Assembly: GCF_031457275.1 (NCBI RefSeq)
Contig: NZ_JAVDWH010000001.1
Location: 1-64,000 of the forward strand
Length of the DNA: 64,000 nt
DNA from: Aeromicrobium panaciterrae
GTDB taxonomy: Bacteria; Actinomycetota; Actinomycetes; Propionibacteriales; Nocardioidaceae
Direction: 5' to 3'
The translations under genes and the position numbers were made by a program. Within the stretch, counting starts at the first letter, position 1, and every line of letters starts with the position of its first letter. The notes under the pieces were generated by a model that made no database searches, was not told the DNA's origin, and saw only the letters and a program-made list of their open reading frames with translations. Below are positions 7,776 to 17,255 of the stretch, piece by piece.

Positions 7776-9494
7776 CTACGGGCGGTGCACGTTGTTGAAC
7801 GGCAGGGAGCCGTCCCACGGCTGCCGAGTCAGCATCTCGGCGACCTCGACCTCACCGGTCTCGATCACTCCGGTTGCCGCATCGACGATGCGGTAGCGCT
7901 GGACCGGGCGGAAGAACGGCGGCGACTCCATCATGATGACGCGCAGTTCACCCGGCTCGAATTGGCACTGGTCCTGGATCGCGGCAAGCAACGCTTCACC
8001 GTGCAGGTGGCCATCACCGAAGTTCCAACCGATCGCCGATCCGGCCACCATCTCGCCGTCAAAGATCGTCCGCTTCTCGTGATCCTCAGCCGCGTGCGGG
8101 TAGAGCCCCACCATGGCACGCCCGTGCGTATGGAGCCCACGCCAAGCGCCCAGCTTGCCGATCATCAGGTCGACCGTGTCCTCGTCGTACAGCTTGGCCA
8201 GCTGGCGATGCGGGAGCTGTGCCGACTTGGTGACCTTGGCGGCGTACGTGTCCTCGGCGCCTTCGGCGAACAGCCAGACCGACGTTGCCCACGTACCGGC
8301 GTAGTAGCGCATCGACGGCAGGAACGAGAACAGGTCAGGACGCAGGTTGCCGGCGACGATCGTCGCGACCACCAGGGCCAACAGCCCATACGGCAGGAAA
8401 GGCTCGGTGACATCGGTGAATCCGTACTCGGAGTAGCGGCCGAACAAGAACACGGCGCCGAACATCATCAGGACGTTCCACTCCAATGGCACACCCATGG
8501 GGATCGCGCTGAGAATCTGCAGGTGGAACAGGATCATGATGATCAGCGCGATCGTGGTGACCCAGCCACCGCGCGAAAGCAAGAGGATCAGTGGCACGCC
8601 GAACTCGATGACGGTGCCACCGTGAGCGAGCGCCCGGGCGAGCAATCCGGGTCGGACGTCGAACTCCGCATCGCGCCAGAGCCGGCGCTTGACCGCCTTG
8701 GGCACCAGAGGTGCGTTGCTCATCATCGTGGACACGACGAACGGGAAGTGGCCGTTGAGCTTGGACGTAGCCGCGCCCCACCAGATCGCAACCATGAGCA
8801 GCTTGGCGGCCACGATCATGTCGACGAACGGGAACAGGAACACGATCGCCGTGACCCAGTAGTGCTCTGAACGAGCCGCCAGGAAGATCGTCTTGTCGCG
8901 GAGTCCCATGATCGGCAGAACGATCAGCAGCGGCAGGAAGCGGGCCGGTTCGATGAGGTTGAAGGCGTCGTCGCCCAGACCGGTCACGGCCCGATCCGCA
9001 GGCGAGAGCAGTACGTACACGGCTGCGGCAATCACGCCGAGATAGAGCACAATGTCGACGATCGTGCGGCGCGAACCCGCCGTACCGCGTACGACGTCGG
9101 GCCACGGAGGCTGACGGATCGTGCCGGGGCGAAGCCAGTAGAGGAACGTGCCAAGCGGTGGCAGGAAGCGCATCGTCAACGGGCCGAAGCCACAGCCAAA
9201 GCCGAGGACTTCGAATAGCAACGTCCAGATGATGACCTTCTGGAAGACGACCGGCTCGAACCACCAGTCGCTCACGTTGCCGAGTCCGCCGATGCCGGGA
9301 GTAGAGGCGGCGAACAGCAGGCCGCCAAGGATGTAGAGGCCGATCTTGAGCGTGTAGAGGATGTAGATCGCGTACGGCGTACCGAATCCGTAGATCGCCC
9401 AGTGCTGCTGCAGCGCCTTGGTGCGCTCAGCCCGCGACTTGGCTCGCCATTCGTCGACATCAAACTTCGGCAAGGTGGGCGAGATCAGACCCAT
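7776..9494 (-). CDS. DUF3556 family transmembrane protein
   Basis: 572 residues with about 10-11 hydrophobic helices and a soluble C-terminal third. The N-terminus (MGLISPTLPKFDVDEWR, then YGFGTP) matches my recollection of the actinobacterial DUF3556 proteins, whose length is also near 570. No catalytic motif is recognised. It is divergent from fprA and shares its 160-bp intergenic region, so the iron-box-like palindrome there could affect both genes. Function is unknown. Confidence 0.72.
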   Translation of the reverse strand: MGLISPTLPKFDVDEWRAKSRAERTKALQQHWAIYGFGTPYAIYILYTLKIGLYILGGLLFAASTPGIGGLGNVSDWWFEPVVFQKVIIWTLLFEVLGFGCGFGPLTMRFLPPLGTFLYWLRPGTIRQPPWPDVVRGTAGSRRTIVDIVLYLGVIAAAVYVLLSPADRAVTGLGDDAFNLIEPARFLPLLIVLPIMGLRDKTIFLAARSEHYWVTAIVFLFPFVDMIVAAKLLMVAIWWGAATSKLNGHFPFVVSTMMSNAPLVPKAVKRRLWRDAEFDVRPGLLARALAHGGTVIEFGVPLILLLSRGGWVTTIALIIMILFHLQILSAIPMGVPLEWNVLMMFGAVFLFGRYSEYGFTDVTEPFLPYGLLALVVATIVAGNLRPDLFSFLPSMRYYAGTWATSVWLFAEGAEDTYAAKVTKSAQLPHRQLAKLYDEDTVDLMIGKLGAWRGLHTHGRAMVGLYPHAAEDHEKRTIFDGEMVAGSAIGWNFGDGHLHGEALLAAIQDQCQFEPGELRVIMMESPPFFRPVQRYRIVDAATGVIETGEVEVAEMLTRQPWDGSLPFNNVHRP

Positions 9495-9608
9495 GACGCT
9501 CCTTTGACGATGCAGCCCCCGGCTCCGAACCCTACAAGGTTCTGTGACTCATGCCACATGGATCGCGTTCGCATCGCAAGACACTTTGAGAGAGGCTTGA
9601 ACCCGCCA

Positions 9609-9624
9609 CTTAGGCTCGCCTAAG
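9609..9624 (+). promoter_or_regulatory. Iron-box-like palindrome (IdeR/DmdR type) before fprA
   Basis: CTTAGGC (9609-9615) and GCCTAAG (9618-9624) are exact inverted repeats around TC. The core TTAGGCTCGCCTAA differs by one base from the last 14 bases of the DmdR consensus TTAGGTTAGGCTCACCTAA known from Streptomyces. The first five bases of the 19-mer are not matched. It lies 28 nt before the fprA ATG, where it would overlap a -10 region. Iron-dependent repression is the natural inference. Confidence 0.6.
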
Positions 9625-9652
9625 AGCTAGCCCTTTCTTCCCAGGAGTGAGC

Positions 9653-11005
9653 ATGACCAGGCAGTTGCGTGTCGCCGTGATCGGCGCCGGTCCCGCAGGT
9701 ATCTACGCCGCGGACATCCTGACGAAGTCTGAGGTCGACGTCACGATCGACATCATTGATCGCGACCCCACGCCGTTCGGCCTGATCCGCTACGGCGTTG
9801 CGCCGGACCACCCGCGCATCAAGGAGATCATCAAGGCGCTCAAGCGCGTGCTCTCCCACGACGGCATCCGCTTCTTTGGCAACGTCAACTACGGCGCCGA
9901 CCTCAAGCTCGATCACCTGCAGCAGTTCTACGACGCGGTCATCTTCGCGACCGGCGCTCGTGCCGACCGCGATCTCGACATCCCCGGTATCAACCTCAAG
10001 GGCTCGTTCGGCTCAGCCGACTTCGTCTACTGGTACGACGGCCACCCCGACGTACCCCGTGACTGGCCATTCGACCCTGCCGCCGAGTCGGTCGCCGTTC
10101 TCGGCGTCGGCAACGTTGGGCTCGACGTCGCCCGCATGCTCGCCAAAACAGCCGACGAGCAGCTCGTCACCGAGATCCCGGACAACGTCTACCGCGGACT
10201 CAAGGCGAATGCCGCCAAGGACGTCCACGTGTTCGCGCGTCGCGGTCCTGCCCAGGTGAAGTTCACCCCGATGGAGCTGCGCGAGCTGTCGCACTCCCCC
10301 AACGTCGACGTCATCGTGCACCCCGAGGGCTTTGAGCTCGACGAGGGTTCGATGGAGGCAATCCGTGGCTCGAAGTCGGTCAAGCTCGTCGTCGACGTGC
10401 TGCAGAACTACCTGGCCAAGGAACCGACCGGCGCCGACCACCGCATCCACATCCACTTCTGCCAGAACCCCGTCGAGGTCCTCGGCGAGGACGGGAAGGT
10501 GATCGGACTGCGTACCGAGGTCACCGAGCTCGACGGCACCGGCAACGTACGCGGAACCGGCGAGTTCAAGGACTGGCCCGTGCAGGCGGTCTACCGCGCT
10601 GTCGGCTACCGCTCCGACAACCTCGCCGGCCTGCCGTTCGACAACGGCACCGCCACGGTTCCCAACGACGGTGGACGCGTCATCGACATCGACGGCGAAC
10701 CGCTGCCCGGCGCGTACGTCACCGGTTGGATCAAGCGCGGACCCGTCGGCCTGATCGGCCACACCAAGTCCGACGCTGCTCACACGATCGAGCTGCTGCT
10801 CGCCGACATCGACAAGCTCGTCGCACCCGAGCAGCCCGAGCGCGAGGCAGTTGATCGCTACCTCGACGGTCGCGGCCTCGAGTACACGACGTGGGACGGC
10901 TTCGAGAAGCTCGAAGAGCACGAGATCGCCCTCGGCGAAGCAGTCGGACGTCCGCGCATCAAGGTCGTCCCCCGCGACGAGATGGTCGAAATCTCCCGCG
11001 CTTAA
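9653..11005 (+). CDS. fprA: Ferredoxin/adrenodoxin-type NADP+ reductase FprA
   Basis: 450 residues from ATG 9653 (AGGAG at 9643-9647); a GTG at 9647 would overlap the ribosome site. It moves electrons between NADPH and ferredoxin, for instance to feed P450 or Fe-S enzymes. The FAD motif is GAGPAGIYAADIL at about 10-22, with PFGLIRYGVAPDHP downstream. GVGNVGLDVARML (about 150) is the NADP site, and the C-terminal GWIKRGPVGLIG is typical of the adrenodoxin reductase family. The length fits M. tuberculosis FprA. It stands alone, behind a possible iron box. Confidence 0.93.
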   Translation: MTRQLRVAVIGAGPAGIYAADILTKSEVDVTIDIIDRDPTPFGLIRYGVAPDHPRIKEIIKALKRVLSHDGIRFFGNVNYGADLKLDHLQQFYDAVIFATGARADRDLDIPGINLKGSFGSADFVYWYDGHPDVPRDWPFDPAAESVAVLGVGNVGLDVARMLAKTADEQLVTEIPDNVYRGLKANAAKDVHVFARRGPAQVKFTPMELRELSHSPNVDVIVHPEGFELDEGSMEAIRGSKSVKLVVDVLQNYLAKEPTGADHRIHIHFCQNPVEVLGEDGKVIGLRTEVTELDGTGNVRGTGEFKDWPVQAVYRAVGYRSDNLAGLPFDNGTATVPNDGGRVIDIDGEPLPGAYVTGWIKRGPVGLIGHTKSDAAHTIELLLADIDKLVAPEQPEREAVDRYLDGRGLEYTTWDGFEKLEEHEIALGEAVGRPRIKVVPRDEMVEISRA

Positions 11006-11017
11006 GCCCGCTTGGGA

Positions 11018-11851
11018 CTAAGCCCTCTTGGGGAACTGGCTGAAGTCGGGCTTGCGCTTGGCCTTGTAGGCCTCGCGACCTTCCTGCGCCTCGGCGTTGC
11101 CGTAGAACAACAAGTTGGTGTCATGCGCCAACTGCTGGATGCCGGCATAGCCGTCTTCGTGCGCGTGGAAGCTCGCCTTGCTCAACCGCAACGCGTACGG
11201 GGAGAGCTCGAGCATCTCGCGGCACCACTGGATGGTCTCCGCCTCGAGCTCGGCGAGCGGCACGACCGTGTTGACGAGGCCCATGTCGAGAGCCTGCTGG
11301 GCGTCGTACTGACGGCACAGCATCCAGATCTCCTTGGCCTTCTTGGGGCCGACGAGGTCCGACAGAACGCTGGCGCCATAGCCACCGTCGAACGATCCAA
11401 CCTTGGGACCGACCTGGCCGAAGACGGCGTTGTCTGCAGCAATCGTCAGATCGCATACGAGGTGCAGCACGTGGCCGCCACCGATGGCCCAACCTGCGAC
11501 CTGGGCAACGATCGGCTTGGGCATGCGTCGCATCTGAACGTGCAGATCCGTCACGTGGAAGCGCCCGACCGCGTTCTCGTCAGTCTTGTAGCCGCTGTCA
11601 CCGCGTACGCGCTGGTCTCCGCCCGAGCAGAACGCCTTGTCGCCCTGGCCCGTGAGGATGACGACGCCGACCTTCTCGTCCTCGCGTGCAACCGTGAGAG
11701 CCAAGCCGATTTCGATGATCGTCTGCGGGCGGAATGCGTTGTGCACCTCGGGCCGGCAGATCGTGATCTTGGCGATGCCTTCGGGCGACGTTTCGTACGA
11801 GATGTCCTCGTACTCTCCGGCGGCGGTCCAGGTGACAGGGGCTGTGGTCAT
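11018..11851 (-). CDS. menB: 1,4-dihydroxy-2-naphthoyl-CoA synthase
   Basis: 277 residues, crotonase fold. MenB closes the second ring of menaquinone from o-succinylbenzoyl-CoA. Specific signs are the oxyanion-hole segment [17 protein letters not shown], the [41 protein letters not shown] block, and the C-terminal [15 protein letters not shown], all characteristic of MenB rather than general enoyl-CoA hydratases. It converges on fprA with a 12-bp gap. No other men gene is in the window. Menaquinone serves the NDH-2 and cytochrome bd encoded elsewhere in the window. Confidence 0.94.
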   Translation of the reverse strand: MTTAPVTWTAAGEYEDISYETSPEGIAKITICRPEVHNAFRPQTIIEIGLALTVAREDEKVGVVILTGQGDKAFCSGGDQRVRGDSGYKTDENAVGRFHVTDLHVQMRRMPKPIVAQVAGWAIGGGHVLHLVCDLTIAADNAVFGQVGPKVGSFDGGYGASVLSDLVGPKKAKEIWMLCRQYDAQQALDMGLVNTVVPLAELEAETIQWCREMLELSPYALRLSKASFHAHEDGYAGIQQLAHDTNLLFYGNAEAQEGREAYKAKRKPDFSQFPKRA

Positions 11852-11885
11852 CCCGCCACTTTAGTGAGGCCTTAGAACCGCTCGG

Positions 11886-12287
11886 TCACCGGCGGAGGAC
11901 CTGGACGTGGCAGGGTCCGCCATCCTTCGGGGCTGGCACCTTCACAATCACGAACTTTGCCGAACCACCCGCCTGGATGTTGGCAAGCTGCTTGGTCTTG
12001 GCCTTCTCGTCGCTGCCCGCGGCCTCACCGATGTAGACAGTGACCTGATAGGTCGCCTGCTTCTTGCCGTCGTTGGCGATCGTGCCCGACGCTCGCCACC
12101 TGCCCTTGGTGTCCTTGGCGCACCGGAAGAGCGACAACGCCTCGGGCGCCGGCGTACCTGTCGGCGCGGCAATCGTCGCCTTGGCGGTTGCCTTGGTCGC
12201 CGTCGCAGTCGCCTTCGGCTCGGGCGTCTCGCCGCCACCACCACAGCCCGCGAGGACCAGGAGCAGGGCGACTGCGAGCGTACGCAT
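11886..12287 (-). CDS. Small lipoprotein of unknown function
   Basis: 133 residues. Signal peptide with lipobox LVLAGC at about 10-15, then a Thr/Ala/Lys/Pro linker up to about residue 50. A small beta-rich domain with two Cys (FRCAKD and GPCHV) follows, likely disulfide bonded; the shape (GTIANDGKKQATYQVTVYIG) resembles an FxLYD-like domain. It ends about 35 bp before menB in the same orientation. The function is not predictable. Confidence 0.7.
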   Translation of the reverse strand: MRTLAVALLLVLAGCGGGGETPEPKATATATKATAKATIAAPTGTPAPEALSLFRCAKDTKGRWRASGTIANDGKKQATYQVTVYIGEAAGSDEKAKTKQLANIQAGGSAKFVIVKVPAPKDGGPCHVQVLRR

Positions 12288-12340
12288 GTCTCATCTCACC
12301 ACGCCGGATCGCACCGAACCCCGCGCGACACGAGTGCTTG

Positions 12341-14332
12341 TTACCAGTGACCGCCCTTGAGGATGCGAGCCAGCGTCAGCTGCTCGCGGGTCGCGTCCTT
12401 GGCGGCGTCGTCGCCGCGTGCCGCTGTTGAGTCGGGGAACAGCTTGTACGCGCGGTTGAGCAGTCGGAACGCCGCGTGTGGTGCGAGCGCGTGACCGATT
12501 TCGCCCGCCGTGCCTCCGAGGGTATTGATCTCGTGCGGCTTGTCGCGGATCGCCTTGAGCACCATCTCGGCAGCCTGCGCCGGGCTGATCGCCGGGAAGC
12601 GGTCATACAGCTTGGTGGGCGCGATCATCGGCGTACGTACGAGCGGCATGTGGATCGTGGTGAAGGTGACGTTGCGGTCGTACAGCTCCGAGCTCACGAC
12701 CCGCGTCCACGCATCGAGGGCCGCCTTTGATGCGACATACGCCGAGAAGCGAGGCGCATTGGTCTGCACACCGATCGACGAGACGTTGATGATGTGACCC
12801 TTACGGCGCTTCGCCATCGCGGGGGTCAGGCCCATCACGAGTCGGATCGCGCCGAAGTAGTTGAGCTGCATCGTGCGCTCGTAGTCGTGGAAGCGGTCGT
12901 ACGACAAACGCAGTGAACGACGGATCGATCGGCCGGCGTTGTTGACCAGGAAGTCGATGGCTTCGAAGTCGGTGTTCAGGTTCTTGACCAGCTCATCGAT
13001 GGCGTCGAGGTCAGCGAGATCGCACGGGTAGGCGTCGGCACTGCCACCACGAGCACGGATCTCGGCGACAGACAGCTCGAGCGCCTCCACACCTCGCGCC
13101 ACCAGGATCACGTGGGCGCCGAGTGCTGCGAGCCGCAAGGCCGAGGCCTTGCCGATGCCGGACGTCGCACCGGTGATGACGATGGTCGTCCCCTTCACCG
13201 CAGCACGCGTTCCGCGGTCGGCGCGGATTGTCGGGTCGAGGTTCTGCTCCCAGTAGTCCCAGATCGCCGAGGCGTACGACTCGAGCGGCGGCACTTCGAT
13301 GCCGGACTCCGCGAGTGCAGCTGTGGTGGCAGTCGCATCGAACGTCGTCGGCAAGTTGAGGTGGGCGAGCACTTCGGGCGGTACGCCGAGTCGGCCAGTC
13401 GTGGCCTGCGCAATCGCGTGACCCGGGCCCGAGTCGACGACCTTGGCGACGACCGAGCTCAAGAACGTGTCGGTGACCCGGTCCGTCACTGCGTTGTCGA
13501 TCGACAGCTTGATCTGCGGCGCACCCGCGGCCCCGGCCAAGGTCGCCATGACGTCGAGGTTGGACTGAGGTGTCGGGTTGACCAGGTGGAACGCGCGGCC
13601 GTCGAGTCCTGGCTGGTGAGCCAGCTCGTTCATCGCCTTCGCGACGAAGTCGACTGGCACGATGTTCGTCTTGCCGAGCCCCGCGGCGGCGAGCGGCAGC
13701 CAGGCCGGCAGATGGTCGCGGAGTCCCTTGAGCAGCGGAAGGAAGTAGTAGGGGCCGTCGATCTTGTCGATCTCGCCCGTCTCGGAGTCGCCGACGACGA
13801 TCGCGGGTCGGTAGACACGCCACGGCATCGTCGCGGTGTCACGTACGAGCTTCTCGGAGCCGAACTTGGTGCGGTGGTAGTCCGACGGGAAGCCCTGGCC
13901 CTCGTCGAACATGTCCTCGGTGAACCGGCCGTGGAAGTCGCCGGCAGCGGCGATCGACGAGACCTGATGGAACGTGCCCGCGTTGACTGCCTCTGCCAGC
14001 TCAAGCGCATGGCGCGTGCCGTCGAGGTTGAGTGCATCGTTCTCGCGCTTGGATGCGGTCATGTCGTATGACGCCGCGAGATGGAAGACGTGCTTGATCT
14101 TGCCGGTGTTCTCGGCAATCCAGTCGTCGCTGACACCCAGGCGCGACTCAGTCAGCTCGCCGGAGACGATCTTCACCCGCGACGAGCGACCCCACTGGTA
14201 GGCGAAACGTTCAAGCTTGTCCTCGGAGCCGGGACGGACGAGTACATGGATCGGGCCCTTGCGGGTGGCGACGAGATCAACCAGAAATCGGCGGCCGATG
14301 AAGCCTGTGGCGCCAGTGACGAAGTAGGTCAT
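12341..14332 (-). CDS. Two-domain acyl-CoA reductase, AcrA1-like (extended SDR + classical SDR fusion)
   Basis: 663 residues from ATG 14332. Residues 1 to about 370 form an extended SDR/male-sterility-type reductase (TGATGFIGRRFL, later YHRTKFGSEKLV). Residues about 390-640 form a classical SDR (TGATSGIGKASAL, NNAGRS, YVASKAALDAW). This fusion matches mycobacterial multifunctional acyl-CoA reductases such as AcrA1, which make fatty aldehydes or alcohols for wax esters. It is divergent from an acyl-CoA ligase, which could supply its substrate, and the two share an operator-like palindrome. The reaction is inferred from the family. Confidence 0.82.
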   Translation of the reverse strand: MTYFVTGATGFIGRRFLVDLVATRKGPIHVLVRPGSEDKLERFAYQWGRSSRVKIVSGELTESRLGVSDDWIAENTGKIKHVFHLAASYDMTASKRENDALNLDGTRHALELAEAVNAGTFHQVSSIAAAGDFHGRFTEDMFDEGQGFPSDYHRTKFGSEKLVRDTATMPWRVYRPAIVVGDSETGEIDKIDGPYYFLPLLKGLRDHLPAWLPLAAAGLGKTNIVPVDFVAKAMNELAHQPGLDGRAFHLVNPTPQSNLDVMATLAGAAGAPQIKLSIDNAVTDRVTDTFLSSVVAKVVDSGPGHAIAQATTGRLGVPPEVLAHLNLPTTFDATATTAALAESGIEVPPLESYASAIWDYWEQNLDPTIRADRGTRAAVKGTTIVITGATSGIGKASALRLAALGAHVILVARGVEALELSVAEIRARGGSADAYPCDLADLDAIDELVKNLNTDFEAIDFLVNNAGRSIRRSLRLSYDRFHDYERTMQLNYFGAIRLVMGLTPAMAKRRKGHIINVSSIGVQTNAPRFSAYVASKAALDAWTRVVSSELYDRNVTFTTIHMPLVRTPMIAPTKLYDRFPAISPAQAAEMVLKAIRDKPHEINTLGGTAGEIGHALAPHAAFRLLNRAYKLFPDSTAARGDDAAKDATREQLTLARILKGGHW

Positions 14333-14381
14333 CGGATCACCGTAGGGTCTTTTCGCTGTGACGGGTAAGAATGAGAGCACC

Positions 14382-14400
14382 GTTACATCGACGATGTCAC
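14382..14400. promoter_or_regulatory. 19-bp imperfect palindrome between acr and the acyl-CoA ligase
   Basis: GTTACATCG (14382-14390), A, CGATGTCAC (14392-14400): nine-base arms with one mismatch around a single central base; the inner ACATCG-A-CGATGT is exact. It ends four bases before the Shine-Dalgarno of the ligase and lies in the divergent promoter region, so it is well placed to control both genes. The regulator is not identified; TetR- and GntR-type sites have this form. Confidence 0.5.
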
Positions 14401-14415
14401 TTTCCGGAGGCTGCT

Positions 14416-15948
14416 GTGTTCTTCCCGCTCACCGTGAACGACTTCCTCGATCGCGCGGTGACGGTCTATCCCGACCGCATCGCCGTGATCGACGAGCCCA
14501 ACCAGCCCGCCGAGTCGTGGGGCGAGGTCACGTACGCCGAGCTCGGCCGTCGCGCACGTGCGCAGGCCGCGTCACTCGACGAGATGGGTGTGCCGGTCGG
14601 CGGTCGAGTGGCGATCGTGTCGCAGAACTCCGCGCGGATGCTGACATCGTTCTTCGGCGTCTCCGGATGGGGTCGAGTGCTGGTTCCGGTGAACTTCCGG
14701 CTCGCAGTCGCTGAGATCCGCTACATCGTCGAGCACTCCGGCGCCGAGGTGCTGATGGTCGACCCCGACCTGCGCCATCTGGTCGACGAAATCGAGTGCA
14801 AGCGGACCTTCGTGCTCGGCGAAGACGATAACGCGATCTGGGGCTCGACCAACGAGCCCGAGCCGTGGGCCGGCGATGAAGGCGCGACAGCGACGATTAA
14901 CTACACGTCAGGCACCACTGCGAGGCCCAAGGGCGTACAGCTCACCCACCGCAACAACTGGCTCAACGCAGCAGTCTTCGGCTGGCAGGCCTCGGTGTCG
15001 GACCGCGATGTCTATCTGCACACGCTGCCGATGTTCCACGCCAACGGCTGGGGCATGCCGTTCACGGCCACCGCAATGGGCGCGACTCACATCGTGCTGC
15101 GCCAGGTCGACGGCACCGAGATCCTCAAGCGCATCGAGAAGCATGGCGTCACCTACATGTGCGCTGCTCCAGCAGTGGTCGCCGCGGCACTGGACGGCGC
15201 CAAGACCTGGGAAGGCGAGATCCCCGGACGCGACCGCGTACGCATCATCGTCGCTGGCGCTCCCCCGCCGACTCGCACGATCGAGCGCGTACGTGAGGAG
15301 CTCGGCTGGGAGTTCATCCAGATCTACGGACTCACCGAGACGGCACCGCTGCTGACGATGTCGCGCATGCGTGCCGAGTGGGATGACCTCGACCCGCACC
15401 AGCAGGCCCTCAACCTGGGTCGCGCTGGAGCACCGGCCGTCGGCGTACGCATGAAGATCGACGAGCACGGCGAGGTGTTGGCCCAGTCCAACCACAACCT
15501 CGCGTCCTATTGGGACAACCCCGAGGCCACCGCCGAGGCGCAGGCCGGCAACTGGTTCCACACCGGCGACGGTGGCACGTTCGAGGACGGCTACATCTCG
15601 ATCGCCGACCGCAAGAAGGACGTCATCATCACCGGGGGCGAGAACGTGTCGTCAATCGAGGTTGAGGACGCACTCATGTCACACCCCGCGGTCAGGGAGG
15701 TTGCCGTCATCGGCATCCCGGACGAGAAGTGGGGCGAGCTCATCACCGCGTTGATCGTGCTCGATCCTGACGAGCCCACCGTCGACGAGGCGGGGTTGAT
15801 CGAGCACTGCCGTCAGCACCTGGCGGGCTACAAGTGCCCCAAGCGCATCGAGTTCCGCGACGAATTGGCCCGTACGGCGACCGGCAAGCTCCAGAAGTTC
15901 AAGCTTCGCCAGCCGTTCTGGGACGGCCACGACCGCCAGGTCAACTGA
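14416..15948 (+). CDS. Long-chain fatty acyl-CoA/AMP ligase (FadD family)
   Basis: 510 residues from GTG 14416, which has CCGGAGG 5 nt upstream; the ATG at 14371 is not preceded by a ribosome site. Activates a carboxylic acid to its adenylate and then the CoA thioester. Motifs: P-loop [12 protein letters not shown] (about 160), the HxxPMFHANG block, IYGLTETAP, and the hinge [14 protein letters not shown] with a catalytic Lys near [10 protein letters not shown] at the end. It is divergent from the acyl-CoA reductase and may feed it. Chain length is not predictable. Confidence 0.88.
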   Translation: MFFPLTVNDFLDRAVTVYPDRIAVIDEPNQPAESWGEVTYAELGRRARAQAASLDEMGVPVGGRVAIVSQNSARMLTSFFGVSGWGRVLVPVNFRLAVAEIRYIVEHSGAEVLMVDPDLRHLVDEIECKRTFVLGEDDNAIWGSTNEPEPWAGDEGATATINYTSGTTARPKGVQLTHRNNWLNAAVFGWQASVSDRDVYLHTLPMFHANGWGMPFTATAMGATHIVLRQVDGTEILKRIEKHGVTYMCAAPAVVAAALDGAKTWEGEIPGRDRVRIIVAGAPPPTRTIERVREELGWEFIQIYGLTETAPLLTMSRMRAEWDDLDPHQQALNLGRAGAPAVGVRMKIDEHGEVLAQSNHNLASYWDNPEATAEAQAGNWFHTGDGGTFEDGYISIADRKKDVIITGGENVSSIEVEDALMSHPAVREVAVIGIPDEKWGELITALIVLDPDEPTVDEAGLIEHCRQHLAGYKCPKRIEFRDELARTATGKLQKFKLRQPFWDGHDRQVN

Positions 15949-15963
15949 CGGCTGGTTCGGTTT

Positions 15964-15982
15964 GAGATACCATCGGTATCTC
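15964..15982. promoter_or_regulatory. Perfect 8+3+8 palindrome before the OYE gene
   Basis: GAGATACC (15964-15971), ATC, GGTATCTC (15975-15982) are exact inverted repeats, 34 bp upstream of ATG 16017. The size and symmetry are those of a TetR-family operator. It lies 15 bp after the acyl-CoA ligase stop, so the OYE gene probably has its own regulated promoter. No adjacent regulator gene. Confidence 0.6.
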
Positions 15983-16016
15983 GCCATCTGACGAACATTG
16001 CCGCGAACGGACTCCC

Positions 16017-17255
16017 ATGACCACCCTGCACGACTCGTTGACACTCCCCTGCGGCCAAGTACTCCCCAACCGACTGATGAAGTCGGCGATGAGCGAGGTG
16101 CTCGGCGACAAGAACCACGCGCCGACGCCCAAGCTCGACCAGCTCTACAGCACCTGGGGCAGAGGCGGCTACGGCCTCCTGGTCACCGGGAACGTCATGG
16201 TCGACCGCACCCAGATCGGCGAGCCGGGCAATGTCGTGATCGAGGACGAGCGCGATCTCGACGCTCTGTCACGCTGGGCCAAGTCCACCCAGGACACCGG
16301 CACCCCGATCTGGATGCAGATCAACCATCCCGGCCGACAGGCCAACCTCGCCGCGGTGCGCCAGCGCCCCGTTGCCCCCAGCCCGATCGCCGTCAAGATC
16401 CCCGGAGCCTCAAAACCACGTGAACTGACGAACGCAGAGATCGAGAACATCATCGATCGGTTCGCGACTACCGCTGCTGTTGCAGAGACCGCAGGGTTCA
16501 ACGGCGTACAGGTGCACGCCGCTCACGGCTATCTCGTCGCACAGTTCCTCTCGCCACTCTCCAACGTTCGCGACGACGAGTGGGGAGGCGACCCCGAGCG
16601 TCGTATGCGCTTCGTGCTCGAGGTCGTCCGGCGCATCAGGTCTCGCGTGTCGCCCGGCTTCGCGGTGGGCATCAAGCTCAACTCCGCAGACTTCCAGCGC
16701 GGCGGGTTCACCGAAGAGGAGTCCCGCGACGTCGTCGCCGCCCTCTCCACCGAAGGTCTCGACCTCATTGAGGTCAGCGGAGGCAGTTACGAAGCCCCAG
16801 CCATGATGGGTAGCGCCGCCAAGAGCACCCGCGACCGCGAGGCGTACTTCCTGGAGTACGCGCGCGCCATCCGCGACGTCGCCGGCAGCATCCCGCTCGC
16901 CGTCACCGGCGGCAACCGCACGCGTGTGGCAATGGAATCCGCGCTGGCCTCAGGCGATTGCGACCTGATCGGCCTCGGCCGTCCGACGGCAACTACGCCG
17001 CATGCTGGCAACACCCTCCTCGAGTCCGACGAGTCACGGATCGAGTCGCACTCTGTCGGCTACAAGGGCGGCTTGCTGGGCAAGGTGGTGGACGTGAAGG
17101 CCATCAACAGCGCCGTGGACCTCGCCTGGCACGAGGACCAGCTGCATCGCATCGGCAAGGGCAAGGAACCGGACGTCACGCGCGGCAAGGGCCGTACGAC
17201 AGCCGCCCTGATCGCTCGCAGCCGTCGCGGCGCGTTCACCAAGAAGCGTTCTTAG
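16017..17255 (+). CDS. NADH:flavin oxidoreductase, Old Yellow Enzyme family
   Basis: 412 residues, FMN-dependent TIM barrel that reduces activated C=C bonds with NAD(P)H. Visible family features are NRLMKSAMSE near residue 19, YGLLVTGNVMVD, HPGRQ, the catalytic HAAHGYLVAQFLSP (about 168-181), RRMRFVLEVVRRIR, and IGLGRP near the FMN phosphate site. The C-terminus has an unusual basic tail (RSRRGAFTKKRS). It sits behind a perfect palindrome that suggests inducible expression. Its stop overlaps the convergent desaturase stop by 4 bp. Substrate unknown. Confidence 0.88.
   Translation: MTTLHDSLTLPCGQVLPNRLMKSAMSEVLGDKNHAPTPKLDQLYSTWGRGGYGLLVTGNVMVDRTQIGEPGNVVIEDERDLDALSRWAKSTQDTGTPIWMQINHPGRQANLAAVRQRPVAPSPIAVKIPGASKPRELTNAEIENIIDRFATTAAVAETAGFNGVQVHAAHGYLVAQFLSPLSNVRDDEWGGDPERRMRFVLEVVRRIRSRVSPGFAVGIKLNSADFQRGGFTEEESRDVVAALSTEGLDLIEVSGGSYEAPAMMGSAAKSTRDREAYFLEYARAIRDVAGSIPLAVTGGNRTRVAMESALASGDCDLIGLGRPTATTPHAGNTLLESDESRIESHSVGYKGGLLGKVVDVKAINSAVDLAWHEDQLHRIGKGKEPDVTRGKGRTTAALIARSRRGAFTKKRS

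Noticed and set aside
7410-8870. Plus-strand open frame of 486 codons across two minus-strand genes
   Set aside because: Low-complexity shadow of the desaturase-like and DUF3556 genes, without any domain.
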